Translations under genes and position numbers: made by a program | NCBI GenBank assembly: GCA_017510405.1 | Contig: JAFWNG010000013.1 | Span: forward strand, 248,001 to 312,000 | Length of the DNA: 64,000 nucleotides | Direction: 5' to 3' | Source of the DNA: Solobacterium sp. | GTDB taxonomy: Bacteria; Bacillota_I; Bacilli_A; Erysipelotrichales; Erysipelotrichaceae | Shown here: piece by piece, positions 52,463-62,451 of the stretch | Position numbering within the stretch: position 1 is the stretch's first letter | Layout of the letters: each line of letters begins with the position of its first letter | Notes under the pieces: model-generated | What the model was told of the DNA's origin: nothing | Database searches by the model: none | What the model saw: only the letters and a program-made list of their open reading frames with translations

Positions 52463-53581
52463 ATGTCAGAAGATTTTGCAAAAAACACACCCAAGCTCGG
52501 ATTCGGACTGATGCGTCTTCCCAATAAGGGGATCGGTAAGGATATCCGGCAGATCAGCAGGATGGTGGATATGTTCATGGAGGCAGGATTCACATATTTT
52601 GATACGGCCTACGTTTATCCGGGTTCGGAGAACGCGATCCGGAAAGCACTGGTGGAACGCTATCCGCGGGAATCGTTTACGCTGGCGGACAAGATGAATG
52701 CGTTCATCATGGCACCGACGGAAAAGGCGGCGAAGAAGCAGTTCCTCACCAGTCTCGAGCGCACCGGTGCCGGCTATTTCGATTATTATCTGCTGCATTC
52801 CCTGATGGACAACAATTATAAGAAATACGAAAAGTTCCACCTGTGGGAATACTGCCGGCAGTTAAAGGAAGAAGGGAAGATCCGCCGCTTCGGTTTCTCG
52901 TTCCACGGGACTCCGGAACTGCTGGAACAGCTTCTTACCGAGCATCCGGAAGTGGACTTTATCCAGCTGCAGATCAACTATGCGGACTGGGAGAGAAAGT
53001 CGGTTTCGTCCCGAGCCAATTATGAGATCTCACGCAGACACAATGTGCCGGTCACGATCATGGAACCGGTAAAAGGCGGGGCGCTTGCCGATCCGCCGAA
53101 GGAAGTGAAGAAACTGTTCGATGAATACGCACCGGGACAGTCCTATGCGTCGTGGGCGATTCGTTACTGCGCTTCGCTCGACGGCATTCTCACCGTTCTT
53201 TCCGGTATGTCCAATACCGATCAGATGCAGGACAATCTCTCGTATATGCGTAATTTCCAGCCGCTGAACAGTGATGAAATGAAGATCATTCAGGAAGCGC
53301 AGCGCATCATGGGAAATTCTTCGGCGATTCCCTGTACGGCATGCAGCTACTGTACGAAAGGATGCCCGCAGGAGATCCGTATACCGGACATCTTTGCGGC
53401 GGCGAATCTGCAGCTGGCAAACGGTCAGATCCTGCAGGCACGGAAAGCGTATGCCGAAGCAGCACCGGAAGGACATCGTCCGACCGACTGCATCAAATGC
53501 CGGCAGTGCGAGCAGGCATGTCCGCAGCATCTTCCCATCACGGATTACCTGAAACAGGCAGAAAATCTGCTGGAAGTATAA
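52463..53581 (+). CDS. aldo/keto reductase with C-terminal ferredoxin domain
   Basis: About 372 residues. The aldo/keto reductase barrel is seen in GFGLMRLPN, FDTAYVYPGSE (catalytic Asp/Tyr) and YYLLHSL (His). From about residue 290 two cysteine clusters, CTACSYCTKGCPQ and CIKCRQCEQACPQ, bind 4Fe-4S centres. This fusion is common in anaerobes, coupling NAD(P)H or ferredoxin electrons to small substrates. The start at 52463 follows AGGAGC. Confidence 0.87.
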   Translation: MSEDFAKNTPKLGFGLMRLPNKGIGKDIRQISRMVDMFMEAGFTYFDTAYVYPGSENAIRKALVERYPRESFTLADKMNAFIMAPTEKAAKKQFLTSLERTGAGYFDYYLLHSLMDNNYKKYEKFHLWEYCRQLKEEGKIRRFGFSFHGTPELLEQLLTEHPEVDFIQLQINYADWERKSVSSRANYEISRRHNVPVTIMEPVKGGALADPPKEVKKLFDEYAPGQSYASWAIRYCASLDGILTVLSGMSNTDQMQDNLSYMRNFQPLNSDEMKIIQEAQRIMGNSSAIPCTACSYCTKGCPQEIRIPDIFAAANLQLANGQILQARKAYAEAAPEGHRPTDCIKCRQCEQACPQHLPITDYLKQAENLLEV

Positions 53582-53597
53582 ACCTGGAGGAAAAACA

Positions 53598-54293
53598 ATG
53601 ACCAAAACCACCTTGAAACATCTCTTATGCAGTACACTTGCGCTTGCTCTGCTGGGAGGATGCAGCAGTCCGTCCTCAGCTTCTCAGGTCAGTTCAGACA
53701 GTGAGAAACAGGAACAGCAGACACCGGCACCGGAGCCGACTCCGGAACCGACTCCGTCACAGGACGGGGAGCGTTCGCTCGTTGTCTATTTTTCACGCAC
53801 CGGCGAACAGTACGGCGTCGGCGTGATCGAAAAGGGCAATACAGCGATCGTTGCTGAAATCCTGGCGGAAGAGACCGGATCGGATCTGTTTGAGATCCTT
53901 CCCGCGGAAGACAGCTATCCGTATACTTACGACGAACTGATCGATGTTGCGAAAAAAGAACAGGCAGAGAATGCCCGTCCGGCATATGCCGGTACTGTAC
54001 CGGATCTCTCGCAGTATTCCGCCATCTATATCGGTTCACCGGTATGGTGGGGCGACTGGCCGATGATCCTGTATACATTCTTTGAGAATAACGCGGAAGG
54101 ACTTGCCGGAAAGACGCTGTATCCGTTCTGTACGCACGCAGGCTCCGGACTGGCCGGCTTTGATCAGAAACTGTCCAGGACATGTCCTGACAGCACAGTC
54201 GGAGAAGGACTTGCCATTGCCGGTACAACGGCGCAGAGCGATGCGGACAGTGTGCGCAGCAGCGTACAGGACTGGGTGAAGCGGATCCGCTGA
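53598..54293 (+). CDS. flavodoxin-like lipoprotein
   Basis: 231 residues. Signal and lipobox LGGC near residue 21, then a Pro/Glu/Thr repeat linker (PEPTPEPTPS), then a flavodoxin fold: LVVYFSRTGEQYG (FMN phosphate loop), YIGSPVWWGDWPMI and FCTHAGSGLAGF. It would carry electrons outside the membrane. Follows the aldo/keto reductase by 16 nt, suggesting a redox operon. Confidence 0.85.
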   Translation: MTKTTLKHLLCSTLALALLGGCSSPSSASQVSSDSEKQEQQTPAPEPTPEPTPSQDGERSLVVYFSRTGEQYGVGVIEKGNTAIVAEILAEETGSDLFEILPAEDSYPYTYDELIDVAKKEQAENARPAYAGTVPDLSQYSAIYIGSPVWWGDWPMILYTFFENNAEGLAGKTLYPFCTHAGSGLAGFDQKLSRTCPDSTVGEGLAIAGTTAQSDADSVRSSVQDWVKRIR

Positions 54294-54374
54294 TACACGG
54301 CGCAATATCGCTTCTGCCTCACGATCCGGCTATGCCGTAAGTGCACAAATGACATTTATCAGACACACAGCAGT

Positions 54375-54410
54375 CGGTGCAAAGCATTTACTTTGCATCG
54401 ATTTTGTTTT
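54375..54410 (+). terminator. terminator before pfp
   Basis: CGGTGCAAAG and CTTTGCATCG arms (one wobble) with a 6-nt loop, then ATTTTGTTTT. Confidence 0.7.
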
Positions 54411-54442
54411 AACATTTCTATAGAAGATAAAGGAGTATAATC

Positions 54443-56104
54443 ATGAATATTTCACCACTGCAGCAATTAAGACTTAAGTATGTTCCGAAACTTCCGGGCA
54501 TGCTCAGAAACGGTATCTCTGAGATCTGTGTAAAAGAAGGCGAAGAAACACAGAGTGTTGCGGATCAGGAAAAGATCAAGGCTCTGTTCCCGAACACATA
54601 CGGTAAGAAAGAGATCACATTTGCTAAGGGCACAAACACATCCGAAGCAAAGAAGCAGATCGTTGGTGTTATTCTTTCCGGCGGACAGGCTCCGGGCGGA
54701 CACAACGTCGTATGCGGTCTGTATGATGCATTAAAGGCAACAGACAGCGAGAACGTTCTGTACGGCTTCAAGAACGGTCCGAGCGGACTTCTGGATGACG
54801 ATTATCTGATTTTTGACGACGAATATATCGATCAGTTCCGCAACACAGGCGGCTTCGATATCATCGGCTCCGGCAGAACAAAGCTGGAAACAGAAGAACA
54901 GTTCGCAGTTGCGGCTGAAGTATGCAAGAAGCACGGCATTACAGCGATCGTTATCATCGGCGGTGACGACTCCAATACAAACGCTGCTGTTCTCGCAGAA
55001 TACTTCGCAGCGCATAAGACAGGCGTCCAGGTCATCGGCTGCCCGAAGACCATTGACGGCGACCTGAAGAACGAAGACATCGAGTGCTCCTTCGGTTTCG
55101 ATACAGCGACAAAAACATACAGCGAAGTGATCGGAAATATCGAAAGAGACGCAAACTCCGCTAAGAAATACTGGCACTTCATCAAGGTCATGGGCCGTTC
55201 TGCTTCCCACGTTGCGCTGGAATGCGCACTGGAAACACAGCCGAACATCTGCCTGATCTCCGAGGAAGTCGCAGCGAAGAAGATGTCCCTGTCCTCCATC
55301 GCTGACTACATCGCTGATTCCGTCGCAAAACGTGCTGCCAACGGCATGAACTTCGGCGTTGCGATCATCCCGGAAGGCGTTGTTGAATTCGTTCCGGAGT
55401 TCTCCGTACTGATCGGTGAGATCAACGAACTGCTCGCTGGTTCCAAGGCAGACGCATTCAACGCTCTGGCTACATGGGATGAGAAGTATGCATTCATCGA
55501 GAACGGTCTGACAAAGGAATCCATGGCAGTCTTCGCAATTCTGCCGCAGACGATCCAGCAGCAGCTGTTCCTCGAAAGAGACCCGCACGGAAACGTACAG
55601 GTATCCCTGATCGAATCCGAGAAACTGTTCTCCGCATTAGTTAAGGCAAAGCTCGACGAGAGAAAGGCTGCCGGCACATACAAGGGCAAATTCAGCGCTC
55701 TGCACCACTTCTTCGGATATGAAGGAAGATGCGCATTCCCGTCCAACTTCGACGCTGACTACTGCTACTCCCTCGGCTACAACGCATTCATGCTGATCCA
55801 GTACGGCTACACAGGATATCTGTCCAAGGTATACAACCTGACAAAACCGGCTGAGGAATGGATCGCCGGCGGTATGCCGATCACGAAGATGATGAACATG
55901 GAAAGACGTCACGGTGAAGACAAGCCGGTCATCAAGAAGGCTCTTGTTGAACTCGACGGCAAGCCGTTCAAATACTTCGAAGCACACAGAGAAGCATGGG
56001 CTGTTGAAACAGCTTATACATATCCGGGTGCGATCCAGTACTATGGCGAGCCATCCGTATGTGATATCACAACACGTACACTCGCTCTGGAAAAAGGCGA
56101 ATAA
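54443..56104 (+). CDS. pfp: pyrophosphate-dependent 6-phosphofructokinase
   Basis: 553 residues, the long PPi-type form. GGDDS (173-177) and PKTIDGD (201-207) are the residue choices of pyrophosphate enzymes rather than ATP ones. [24 protein letters not shown] and [23 protein letters not shown] are further family stretches. It phosphorylates fructose 6-phosphate reversibly using PPi. Codon choice is strongly biased (for example ACA for Thr) compared with neighbours, as expected for a highly expressed glycolytic gene. AAAGGAG precedes the ATG; own terminator follows. Confidence 0.94.
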   Translation: MNISPLQQLRLKYVPKLPGMLRNGISEICVKEGEETQSVADQEKIKALFPNTYGKKEITFAKGTNTSEAKKQIVGVILSGGQAPGGHNVVCGLYDALKATDSENVLYGFKNGPSGLLDDDYLIFDDEYIDQFRNTGGFDIIGSGRTKLETEEQFAVAAEVCKKHGITAIVIIGGDDSNTNAAVLAEYFAAHKTGVQVIGCPKTIDGDLKNEDIECSFGFDTATKTYSEVIGNIERDANSAKKYWHFIKVMGRSASHVALECALETQPNICLISEEVAAKKMSLSSIADYIADSVAKRAANGMNFGVAIIPEGVVEFVPEFSVLIGEINELLAGSKADAFNALATWDEKYAFIENGLTKESMAVFAILPQTIQQQLFLERDPHGNVQVSLIESEKLFSALVKAKLDERKAAGTYKGKFSALHHFFGYEGRCAFPSNFDADYCYSLGYNAFMLIQYGYTGYLSKVYNLTKPAEEWIAGGMPITKMMNMERRHGEDKPVIKKALVELDGKPFKYFEAHREAWAVETAYTYPGAIQYYGEPSVCDITTRTLALEKGE

Positions 56105-56116
56105 TCCTGTAGGAAG

Positions 56117-56146
56117 ACAGGGAGCTGATACAGCTCCCTGTTTTTT
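56117..56146 (+). terminator. terminator after pfp
   Basis: ACAGGGAGCT and AGCTCCCTGT arms with a 5-nt loop, then TTTTTT. Confidence 0.88.
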
Positions 56147-56155
56147 GTTGAACGT

Positions 56156-56440
56156 ATGAAATACGAATTTGATGCTGTCCTGCATGAAGAAGCGGACGGC
56201 GGGGCATATGTGATCTTTCCGTGGGATGTGCGTGAGGTATTCGGAAAAGGACGCGTAAAAGTCCACGCGGAGTTTAACGGCATCCCGTATGACGGAAGTA
56301 TCGTCAATATGGGAGTGAAAGACGAGCAGGGGAAGATCTGCTGGGTGATCGGCGTACGCAAGGAGATCCGCAGGAAACTGGGCGTACATGACGGAAGTAT
56401 CCTGCATGTAATTATACAGAACAGACAGGATGTATTATAA
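56156..56440 (+). CDS. DUF1905 protein
   Basis: 94 residues, all DUF1905: EFDAVLHEEADGGAYVIFPWDVREVFGKGRVKVHAEFNG and KEIRRKLGVHDGSILHVII. Often the first half of YdeI/OmpD-associated proteins, here stand-alone. Function unknown. Starts 10 nt after the pfp terminator with little room for a promoter. Confidence 0.8.
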   Translation: MKYEFDAVLHEEADGGAYVIFPWDVREVFGKGRVKVHAEFNGIPYDGSIVNMGVKDEQGKICWVIGVRKEIRRKLGVHDGSILHVIIQNRQDVL

Positions 56441-56492
56441 AAGCTGTTCTTCGTGCTAGAATATAGAAAATACAGGAGTATGGGAAAACATA

Positions 56493-59294
56493 ATGAAAGA
56501 ACAGAAGAACCGAATGATCAATGACTGGGACCGTGCGAATATTGCGCCTGCACTGGATCCCGACTACAAGCCGGAGGACCCGGAAAAGGCGAAGCTTGTA
56601 CTCAAACTGGGCAATATGATCACGGACCGGTATCTTGTCAAATATACACGGACAATGAACTATACGGATCCGGAATACTGGATGCTGGATGAACTGCTGA
56701 CAAAAGAAGAAGTAAAGTTCATGCTGTCATTCGGAAAGACGCGCGTCAACAAGGACATCGAAGAACTGGCAAAGCTGAATGATATGTCGGTCGAGCATGC
56801 CCGGGAAGTAGCACAGCACCTTATGTGGATCGGTGTTGTGGAAACGAACCGCGACAATGATGACCGCCATCTGCAGTACAACGTCCCGATCTTTGTACCT
56901 GGCAGCGCCGAGTTCGCAATGATCAACACGGAGCTGGTCGAACAGCATCCGCGTCTTGCGACATTCTTCAACCTGATGACGCAGATGCCGCTGGAAGGCA
57001 TTACGCCGATGGTTCCTGCCGGCGGTGCCGGTATCGGAATGCATGTCATCCCGGTCGAGAAAGCCATCGAAGCAAACAACGAAGCAGTACCGATCGAAAA
57101 ACTGTCGCACTGGCTGCAGAAATACGACAAGTTCAGCGTTGGTGTCTGCACATGCCGCAGACAGCAGACGATGCGCGGTGAGAACTGCGGTGATATCGAA
57201 GGAAGATACTGCATCGGTGTCGGTGATCTGGCGGAGTTCATGGTGCTGCGCGGTGTGGGACACTACCGTACCTTCGACGAAGTCATGGAAACACTGCGCC
57301 GGGCAGAACGGCACGGTCATGTCCATCAGATCACCAATATCGACGGTGAAGACAAGATCGTAGGCATCTGCAACTGCTCACCTGGTTCCTGCAACGCGCT
57401 GCGTCTGGCGGGACTGTACAATACGCCGAATATGTCACGTTCCGCATACCGTGCCCATGTGGACCCGGAAAAGTGCGTTGCCTGCGGCAAGTGCGTCGAA
57501 GCGTGCCCGGTCGGCGCGGCAAGACTCGGCCAGAAGCTCTGCACGAAGCAGGGACCGGTACGCTATCCGCTGAGCGAGCTGCCGGATGATGTCGCATGGA
57601 GTGCGGATAAGTGGAATCCGAACTACCGCGAAGATATCAAGAGAAACTGCTATGACACCGGTACGGCACCGTGCAAGACGGCCTGTCCTGCGCACCTTGC
57701 TGTTCAGGGATATGTCAAGATGGCAAAAGAGGGCAGATATCTCGATGCTCTCAAACTGATCAAACAGGATAACCCGTTCCCGGCAGTATGCGGTGCTATC
57801 TGCAACCGCCGCTGTGAAGACGCATGTACGCGCGGGCTGGTGGATGCGCCGATCGCCATTGATGAGATCAAGAAATTCATCGCTGCCCAGGAACTGAAAG
57901 AAGAGAACCGGTATGTTCCGCTGTGTGAAAAGGATTCCGGCGGAATGTGGGACGATGAATTCAAGATCGCTGTCATCGGTGCCGGTCCGGGCGGCATGAG
58001 CGCAGCGTTCTATCTGCGCCAGCACGGCTATCCGGTCACAGTATTTGAGAAAGAAGCGGAACCGGGCGGAATGCTGGTATACGGTATTCCATCCTTCCGT
58101 CTGGAGAAAGACGTTATTGCGGCTGAGATCGACGTCCTGAAGAAGATGGGCGTGGAATTCCGCTGCGGTGTGGAAGTCGGTAAAGACGTTACCATCCAGT
58201 CTCTGCGTGACGACGGCTACAAGGCATTCTACGTTGCGATCGGTGCCCAGGGCGGAAGACTTGCCGGTGTGCCGGGAGAGGACGCAGAAGGCGTGGAAAC
58301 AGGCGTGGACTTCCTGCGCCGGGTCAACAGCGATCATACCGTCACGCTTGACGGCGACGTCGTTGTTGTCGGCGGCGGCAACGTAGCGGTCGACGTAGCA
58401 CGTACTGCGGTACGCTGCACGGATGGCAAAGTCACGATGCTGTGCCTCGAATCCGAAACGGAGATGCCGGCTGCTAAAGACGAAGTCGACGAAGCAAAGG
58501 CAGAGAATATCGAGATCTGCAACGGATGGGGTCCGAAGGAAGTTCTCACCGAGAACGGCAGCGTCACCGGCATCGTATTCAAAAAGTGCGTCAGTGTCTT
58601 TGACGAAAACCACCGCTTTGCGCCGAAGTATGACGAAGACGATACGATCACGATTTCCTGTAAGAATGTCCTGATGTCGATCGGTCAGAAGATCGAATGG
58701 GGCGGACTGCTGGAAGGAACAGCCGTAGAGACCAATCCCAACGGTACGGCAAAAGCAGACCAGATCACTCTGCAGACAGCAGAAAAAGACATCTTTGTCG
58801 GCGGTGACGTATTTACCGGTCCGCGCTTCGCCATCGATGCGATCGCAGCCGGCAAGCAGGCACAGGATTCCATCAACCGGTTCGTTCATCCGGGCAACTC
58901 ACTGACCATTTCCAGAGATCTGCGTCATTTCATTGAACTGGACAAAGATAATATCGTACTGCCGTCCTATGACAACAGTGCCAGACAGGTACCGGGACAT
59001 ACGCTGGCGACACCTGACAGCAAGTTCCGCGATCACCGTCTGCCGTTCACAGAGGAGCAGGTCCGGAAAGAAGCAGGAAGATGCCTCAGCTGCGGTGCTT
59101 CCGTCGTGGATCTCAACCGCTGTATCGGCTGCGGCATGTGCACTGTCCGCTGTGAGTTTGACGCGATCCATCTGACCAGGGACATCCCGGAAGCTTCCAC
59201 CATGATAAGAGCCGAGGATAAGCTGAAACTGATCACACCGTATGCAGCGAAGCGTGAAATCCGCATTCTGAAGAAAAAGATGTCCGGCAAGTAA
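56493..59294 (+). CDS. FAD/Fe-S oxidoreductase, glutamate-synthase small-subunit type
   Basis: 933 residues. Residues 1-320 are a helical N-terminal domain seen in anaerobe oxidoreductases, with possible Fe-S cysteines (CTC near 219-221, CNC and C300). A 4Fe-4S motif C328xxC331xxC334xxxC338 follows. The next part, with CPAHLAVQGY and CNRRCEDACTRG, is the adrenodoxin-reductase-like Fe-S lobe. GAGPGGMSAAFYLRQ (about 496) binds FAD and GGGNVAVDVART (about 630) NAD(P)H. C-terminal ferredoxin cysteines CIGCGMCTVRC lie near 878. It likely moves electrons between NAD(P)H and an iron-sulphur partner; the acceptor is unknown. Confidence 0.87.
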   Translation: MKEQKNRMINDWDRANIAPALDPDYKPEDPEKAKLVLKLGNMITDRYLVKYTRTMNYTDPEYWMLDELLTKEEVKFMLSFGKTRVNKDIEELAKLNDMSVEHAREVAQHLMWIGVVETNRDNDDRHLQYNVPIFVPGSAEFAMINTELVEQHPRLATFFNLMTQMPLEGITPMVPAGGAGIGMHVIPVEKAIEANNEAVPIEKLSHWLQKYDKFSVGVCTCRRQQTMRGENCGDIEGRYCIGVGDLAEFMVLRGVGHYRTFDEVMETLRRAERHGHVHQITNIDGEDKIVGICNCSPGSCNALRLAGLYNTPNMSRSAYRAHVDPEKCVACGKCVEACPVGAARLGQKLCTKQGPVRYPLSELPDDVAWSADKWNPNYREDIKRNCYDTGTAPCKTACPAHLAVQGYVKMAKEGRYLDALKLIKQDNPFPAVCGAICNRRCEDACTRGLVDAPIAIDEIKKFIAAQELKEENRYVPLCEKDSGGMWDDEFKIAVIGAGPGGMSAAFYLRQHGYPVTVFEKEAEPGGMLVYGIPSFRLEKDVIAAEIDVLKKMGVEFRCGVEVGKDVTIQSLRDDGYKAFYVAIGAQGGRLAGVPGEDAEGVETGVDFLRRVNSDHTVTLDGDVVVVGGGNVAVDVARTAVRCTDGKVTMLCLESETEMPAAKDEVDEAKAENIEICNGWGPKEVLTENGSVTGIVFKKCVSVFDENHRFAPKYDEDDTITISCKNVLMSIGQKIEWGGLLEGTAVETNPNGTAKADQITLQTAEKDIFVGGDVFTGPRFAIDAIAAGKQAQDSINRFVHPGNSLTISRDLRHFIELDKDNIVLPSYDNSARQVPGHTLATPDSKFRDHRLPFTEEQVRKEAGRCLSCGASVVDLNRCIGCGMCTVRCEFDAIHLTRDIPEASTMIRAEDKLKLITPYAAKREIRILKKKMSGK

Positions 59295-59319
59295 AAATAT
59301 CTATTGCCTCATCATTGGG

Positions 59320-59349
59320 AGAGACTCCTGTAAAACGGAGTCTCTTTTG
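59320..59349 (+). terminator. terminator
   Basis: AGAGACTCC and GGAGTCTCT arms around an 8-nt loop, then TTTTG. Confidence 0.82.
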
Positions 59350-59358
59350 AATATAATA

Positions 59359-59387
59359 TTGCAATTCTGTCACAGAAGTGATAGTAT
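59359..59387 (+). promoter_or_regulatory. promoter of the lysine operon
   Basis: TTGCAA (59359-59364) and TAGTAT (59382-59387) are 17 bp apart. Transcription would begin near 59394, just before the riboswitch. Confidence 0.65.
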
Positions 59388-59393
59388 TCTCAA

Positions 59394-59552
59394 CAAGATA
59401 GAGGTGCGGGAACGACGGGCGTCCGGGGAGCCGGCAGGTACTGATCCGGAAGCGAAGCAATTCCGCCGAACTGTATGGCAGGGCGCTGCTGTATGGTGGG
59501 CCTGTGAAGAATATTTGCAGGACTGTCTACGTACGTAGGAGTGCTATCAGAG
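59394..59552 (+). ncRNA. lysine riboswitch (L box)
   Basis: The conserved L-box elements appear in order: GATAGAGGTGCG at the 5' side (59397), a GGTACTGATCCGG region, CCGCCGAACTG (59463) and GGACTGTC ... GGAGTGCTATC at the 3' side. GATAG (59397-59401) pairs with CTATC (59544-59548) to close P1. It lies between promoter and terminator, ahead of lysine-synthesis genes, so it should stop transcription when lysine is plentiful. Confidence 0.9.
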
Positions 59553-59562
59553 TGGTTTGTTC

Positions 59563-59591
59563 ATGCCAGCGGATAGCCGCCGGCATTTTTT
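59563..59591 (+). terminator. riboswitch-controlled terminator
   Basis: ATGCCAGCGG and CCGCCGGCAT arms (one mismatch) with a 4-nt loop, then TTTTT, ending 13 nt before the lysA start codon. Confidence 0.85.
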
Positions 59592-59604
59592 CTTGGAGGG
59601 TATT

Positions 59605-60867
59605 ATGACAAAAATCGGTCACGTTGAAGCACGGACACTGGCAGAGACATACGGAACGCCGCTGTTCGCATACGATGAGGAAGTCCTGCGTCAGAAGATG
59701 CAGGAATACCGCGATCACTTTCAGAGCGATTCCCTGAAGACAGGCGTTGTCTACGCGTCCAAGGCATTCTGCTGCATGGCAATGATCAGACTGATCCGGG
59801 AATATGACATGTATCTGGATGTCGTCTCAGGCGGTGAGCTTTACACCGCTCTGAAGGCAGGATTTGAACCGGAGCGCATCTTCTTCCACGGAAACAACAA
59901 GACCCCTCAGGAGCTTCGCATGGCGCTTGAGAACAAGGTAGGAACGATCGTTGTGGACAATGAATCGGAAGCCAGGCTGCTTGCGGAAATGGTCAGCGAA
60001 TACGGTTCGAATGTACATGTGCTTCTGCGCGTGAATCCCGGCATCGAGGCACATACCCATAAATACATCGTTACTGCCCATGTTGACAGCAAATTCGGCA
60101 TCGCCATGATGAACGAAGAGGAAGTCGTACGGGTGATCAATATCCTGAGAAACTGTGAGGGGATCGTATTTGACGGTCTGCATGTGCACATTGGTTCCCA
60201 GATCTTCGCAAAAGAAGCGTTCACCAGCACCGTCGAAAAACTGTTCGCATTCGCCGGACATCTCTATGACGCATACGGCATTCCGGTGCGTACAGCGGAT
60301 CTCGGCGGCGGCTTTGCGGCCAGGTATACCGATAAAGACGCACCGATCCCGACAGCGGAAGTATGTGAAACGATCCTCGCCGCATGCACCGAAGCAAACA
60401 GCAGGCTGTCTTGTCCGGTCGAAAGAGTACTGATCGAACCGGGACGCAGCATCGTCGCGGAAGCCGGCTATACGCTGTATACCATCGGCGCGCTGAAGCA
60501 GACACCGAACAAACTGTATGCGTTCGTGGACGGCGGTATGAGCGACAATATCCGTCCGGCTCTGTATCAGGCGGAGTACGATGCCGTGATCGACGGCAGG
60601 GAAGAAGAGCCCGCCGCAGCGAATTACACGATCGCGGGAAAATGCTGTGAGTCCGGAGATATTCTGATCGAATCGATCGCGCTGCCAAAAGCACAGCCGG
60701 GCGATCTGCTGGTCATGAAGACAACAGGCGCCTACGGATATTCCATGGCAAGCCATTACAACCGTATGCTGATGCCGGCTGTCGTCTTTGCCCAAGACGG
60801 CACAAGCCGCACTGTCATACGCAGAGAGACATATGATGATCTGATCGCACTGGAGGTAACATTATGA
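59605..60867 (+). CDS. lysA: diaminopimelate decarboxylase
   Basis: 420 residues of the fold-type III PLP family, making lysine from meso-diaminopimelate. PLP lysine is K53 in VYASKAF; HVHIGSQ (about 192), the glycine loop DLGGGFA, EPGRSIVAEAG and AGKCCESGD (substrate Cys of the dimer partner) are all visible. The start at 59605 follows TTGGAGGG. It leads the riboswitch-controlled operon and overlaps dapA by 4 nt. Confidence 0.93.
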   Translation: MTKIGHVEARTLAETYGTPLFAYDEEVLRQKMQEYRDHFQSDSLKTGVVYASKAFCCMAMIRLIREYDMYLDVVSGGELYTALKAGFEPERIFFHGNNKTPQELRMALENKVGTIVVDNESEARLLAEMVSEYGSNVHVLLRVNPGIEAHTHKYIVTAHVDSKFGIAMMNEEEVVRVINILRNCEGIVFDGLHVHIGSQIFAKEAFTSTVEKLFAFAGHLYDAYGIPVRTADLGGGFAARYTDKDAPIPTAEVCETILAACTEANSRLSCPVERVLIEPGRSIVAEAGYTLYTIGALKQTPNKLYAFVDGGMSDNIRPALYQAEYDAVIDGREEEPAAANYTIAGKCCESGDILIESIALPKAQPGDLLVMKTTGAYGYSMASHYNRMLMPAVVFAQDGTSRTVIRRETYDDLIALEVTL

Positions 60868-61739
60868 TCAAAGGTTCTATCGTTGCACTGATCACGCCGT
60901 TTCATGAAGACGGCACTGTGAATTTCGAAAAACTGGGCGAACTGCTGGAATGGCACATCGCATCCGGAACAGACGGCATTCTCGTGCTCGGCACGACCGG
61001 CGAAAGCACGACCATGACGCACGAAGAGGATGAGGCAGTCGTTTCCTACACACTGGAAAAGGTCAATCACCGTGTTCCTGTCATTGCCGGCTCCGGATCA
61101 AACGATACGAAAACAATGCTGGAAAAGAGCAGACGGTACGCAGAACTCGGCGCCGACGCGCTGCTTGTGATCACACCGTACTACAACAAGGCAAATGAAG
61201 AAGGCATGATCCGCCACTTTACTACCGTGGCAGACGCCGTAGACATTCCGCTGATCCTTTACAACGTGCCCGGACGCACCGGCTGTTCCCTGAGCGTGAG
61301 CGCTGTCGAACGCCTCAGCAAACATCCCAATATCTGCGGCATCAAGGAAGCCAGCGGGAATATCAGCTACGCTGTCAGCGTATCCCGTTTCGTCAATGAG
61401 AACTTTGCGTTATATTCCGGCAACGATGATATGGTCGTACCGATCCTCTCTCTCGGCGGCAGCGGCGTGATCAGCGTATTTGCCAATACCAACCCGAAAG
61501 AAACACACGAGATGGTATCTTCCTGGTTCGAAGGCGATACCGCCCGTTCCCTGCAGCTGCAGCAGGACTACCTGGATTACATCCATGCGCTGTTCTGTGA
61601 AGTCAACCCGATCCCGGTCAAGGAAGCTCTGAATCTGATGGGCAAAGAAGTAGGCGGCTACCGTCTGCCGCTGTATCCGATGGCGGATGCGAACAGACAG
61701 AAACTGATCAATGAAATGAAGAAGGTGGGTCTGTTATGA
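60864..61739 (+). CDS. dapA: 4-hydroxy-tetrahydrodipicolinate synthase
   Basis: 291 residues, a TIM-barrel aldolase that condenses pyruvate with aspartate semialdehyde. The Schiff-base lysine is K161 (IKEASGN), with Y133 (LYNVPGRTG) and the GTTGEST loop (43-49). Overlaps lysA and dapB by 4 nt each, giving a coupled lysine operon. Confidence 0.94.
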   Translation: MIKGSIVALITPFHEDGTVNFEKLGELLEWHIASGTDGILVLGTTGESTTMTHEEDEAVVSYTLEKVNHRVPVIAGSGSNDTKTMLEKSRRYAELGADALLVITPYYNKANEEGMIRHFTTVADAVDIPLILYNVPGRTGCSLSVSAVERLSKHPNICGIKEASGNISYAVSVSRFVNENFALYSGNDDMVVPILSLGGSGVISVFANTNPKETHEMVSSWFEGDTARSLQLQQDYLDYIHALFCEVNPIPVKEALNLMGKEVGGYRLPLYPMADANRQKLINEMKKVGLL

Positions 61740-62446
61740 AGATACTGATCGGCGGAAAAGGAAAAATGGGCCGGCTGATCCGTCAGACGGCGCAGGACAG
61801 AGGACATCAGGTCATTTCGATGGTCGATGCTCTGAATCTTTCAGTACTGGATATGGCGGAAAAAGCCGATATGATCATTGATTTCAGCCATCCGGCAAAT
61901 CTGGACTGGATCTGTGATTATGTGGAAGAAAACAACTGCAGTCTGGTATACGGAACGACCGGTCTTACCGATGAACAGAAGGAAAAGCTGTATAAACTTG
62001 CGGAGAACCATCCGGTATTCTACAGCGCCAACTTCTCCTACGGTGTTGCCGTGCTGCAGAAACTGCTCGCTACCGCTGTTCCGCTTCTGGAAAAGACATT
62101 TGATATGGAACTGATCGAAACACACCATAATCAGAAAGTCGACGCTCCAAGCGGCACAGCCAAGGCAATGCTTGCAGTCATGGACCCGGACAACAACTAT
62201 ACAAAAGTATACGGACGTGAAGGAATCACCGGTGCCCGCGGCAAAGAGATCGGCGTACATTCCCTGCGCGGCGGTACAGAAGCAGGCGAGCATACGGTCA
62301 TCTTCTTTGGAAACAACGAAAGCATTACGATCACGCACCATGCGGATAACCGGCAGATCTTCGTAGACGGAGCGATGCGTGCGGCAGAGTTCCTCTTCGG
62401 CAGACCGGCCGGCATGTATACGATGAATGATCTCATGAAAGGATAA
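61736..62446 (+). CDS. dapB: 4-hydroxy-tetrahydrodipicolinate reductase
   Basis: 236 residues. A short Rossmann loop GGKGKMGRLI opens the protein; DFSHPANLDW and YGTTGLTD follow; ETHHNQKVDAPSGTA (about 130) carries the catalytic His and Lys. The length is on the short side for the family, and all key regions are present. It reduces the DapA product with NAD(P)H. Confidence 0.92.
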   Translation: MKILIGGKGKMGRLIRQTAQDRGHQVISMVDALNLSVLDMAEKADMIIDFSHPANLDWICDYVEENNCSLVYGTTGLTDEQKEKLYKLAENHPVFYSANFSYGVAVLQKLLATAVPLLEKTFDMELIETHHNQKVDAPSGTAKAMLAVMDPDNNYTKVYGREGITGARGKEIGVHSLRGGTEAGEHTVIFFGNNESITITHHADNRQIFVDGAMRAAEFLFGRPAGMYTMNDLMKG

Positions 62447-62451
62447 GCATT

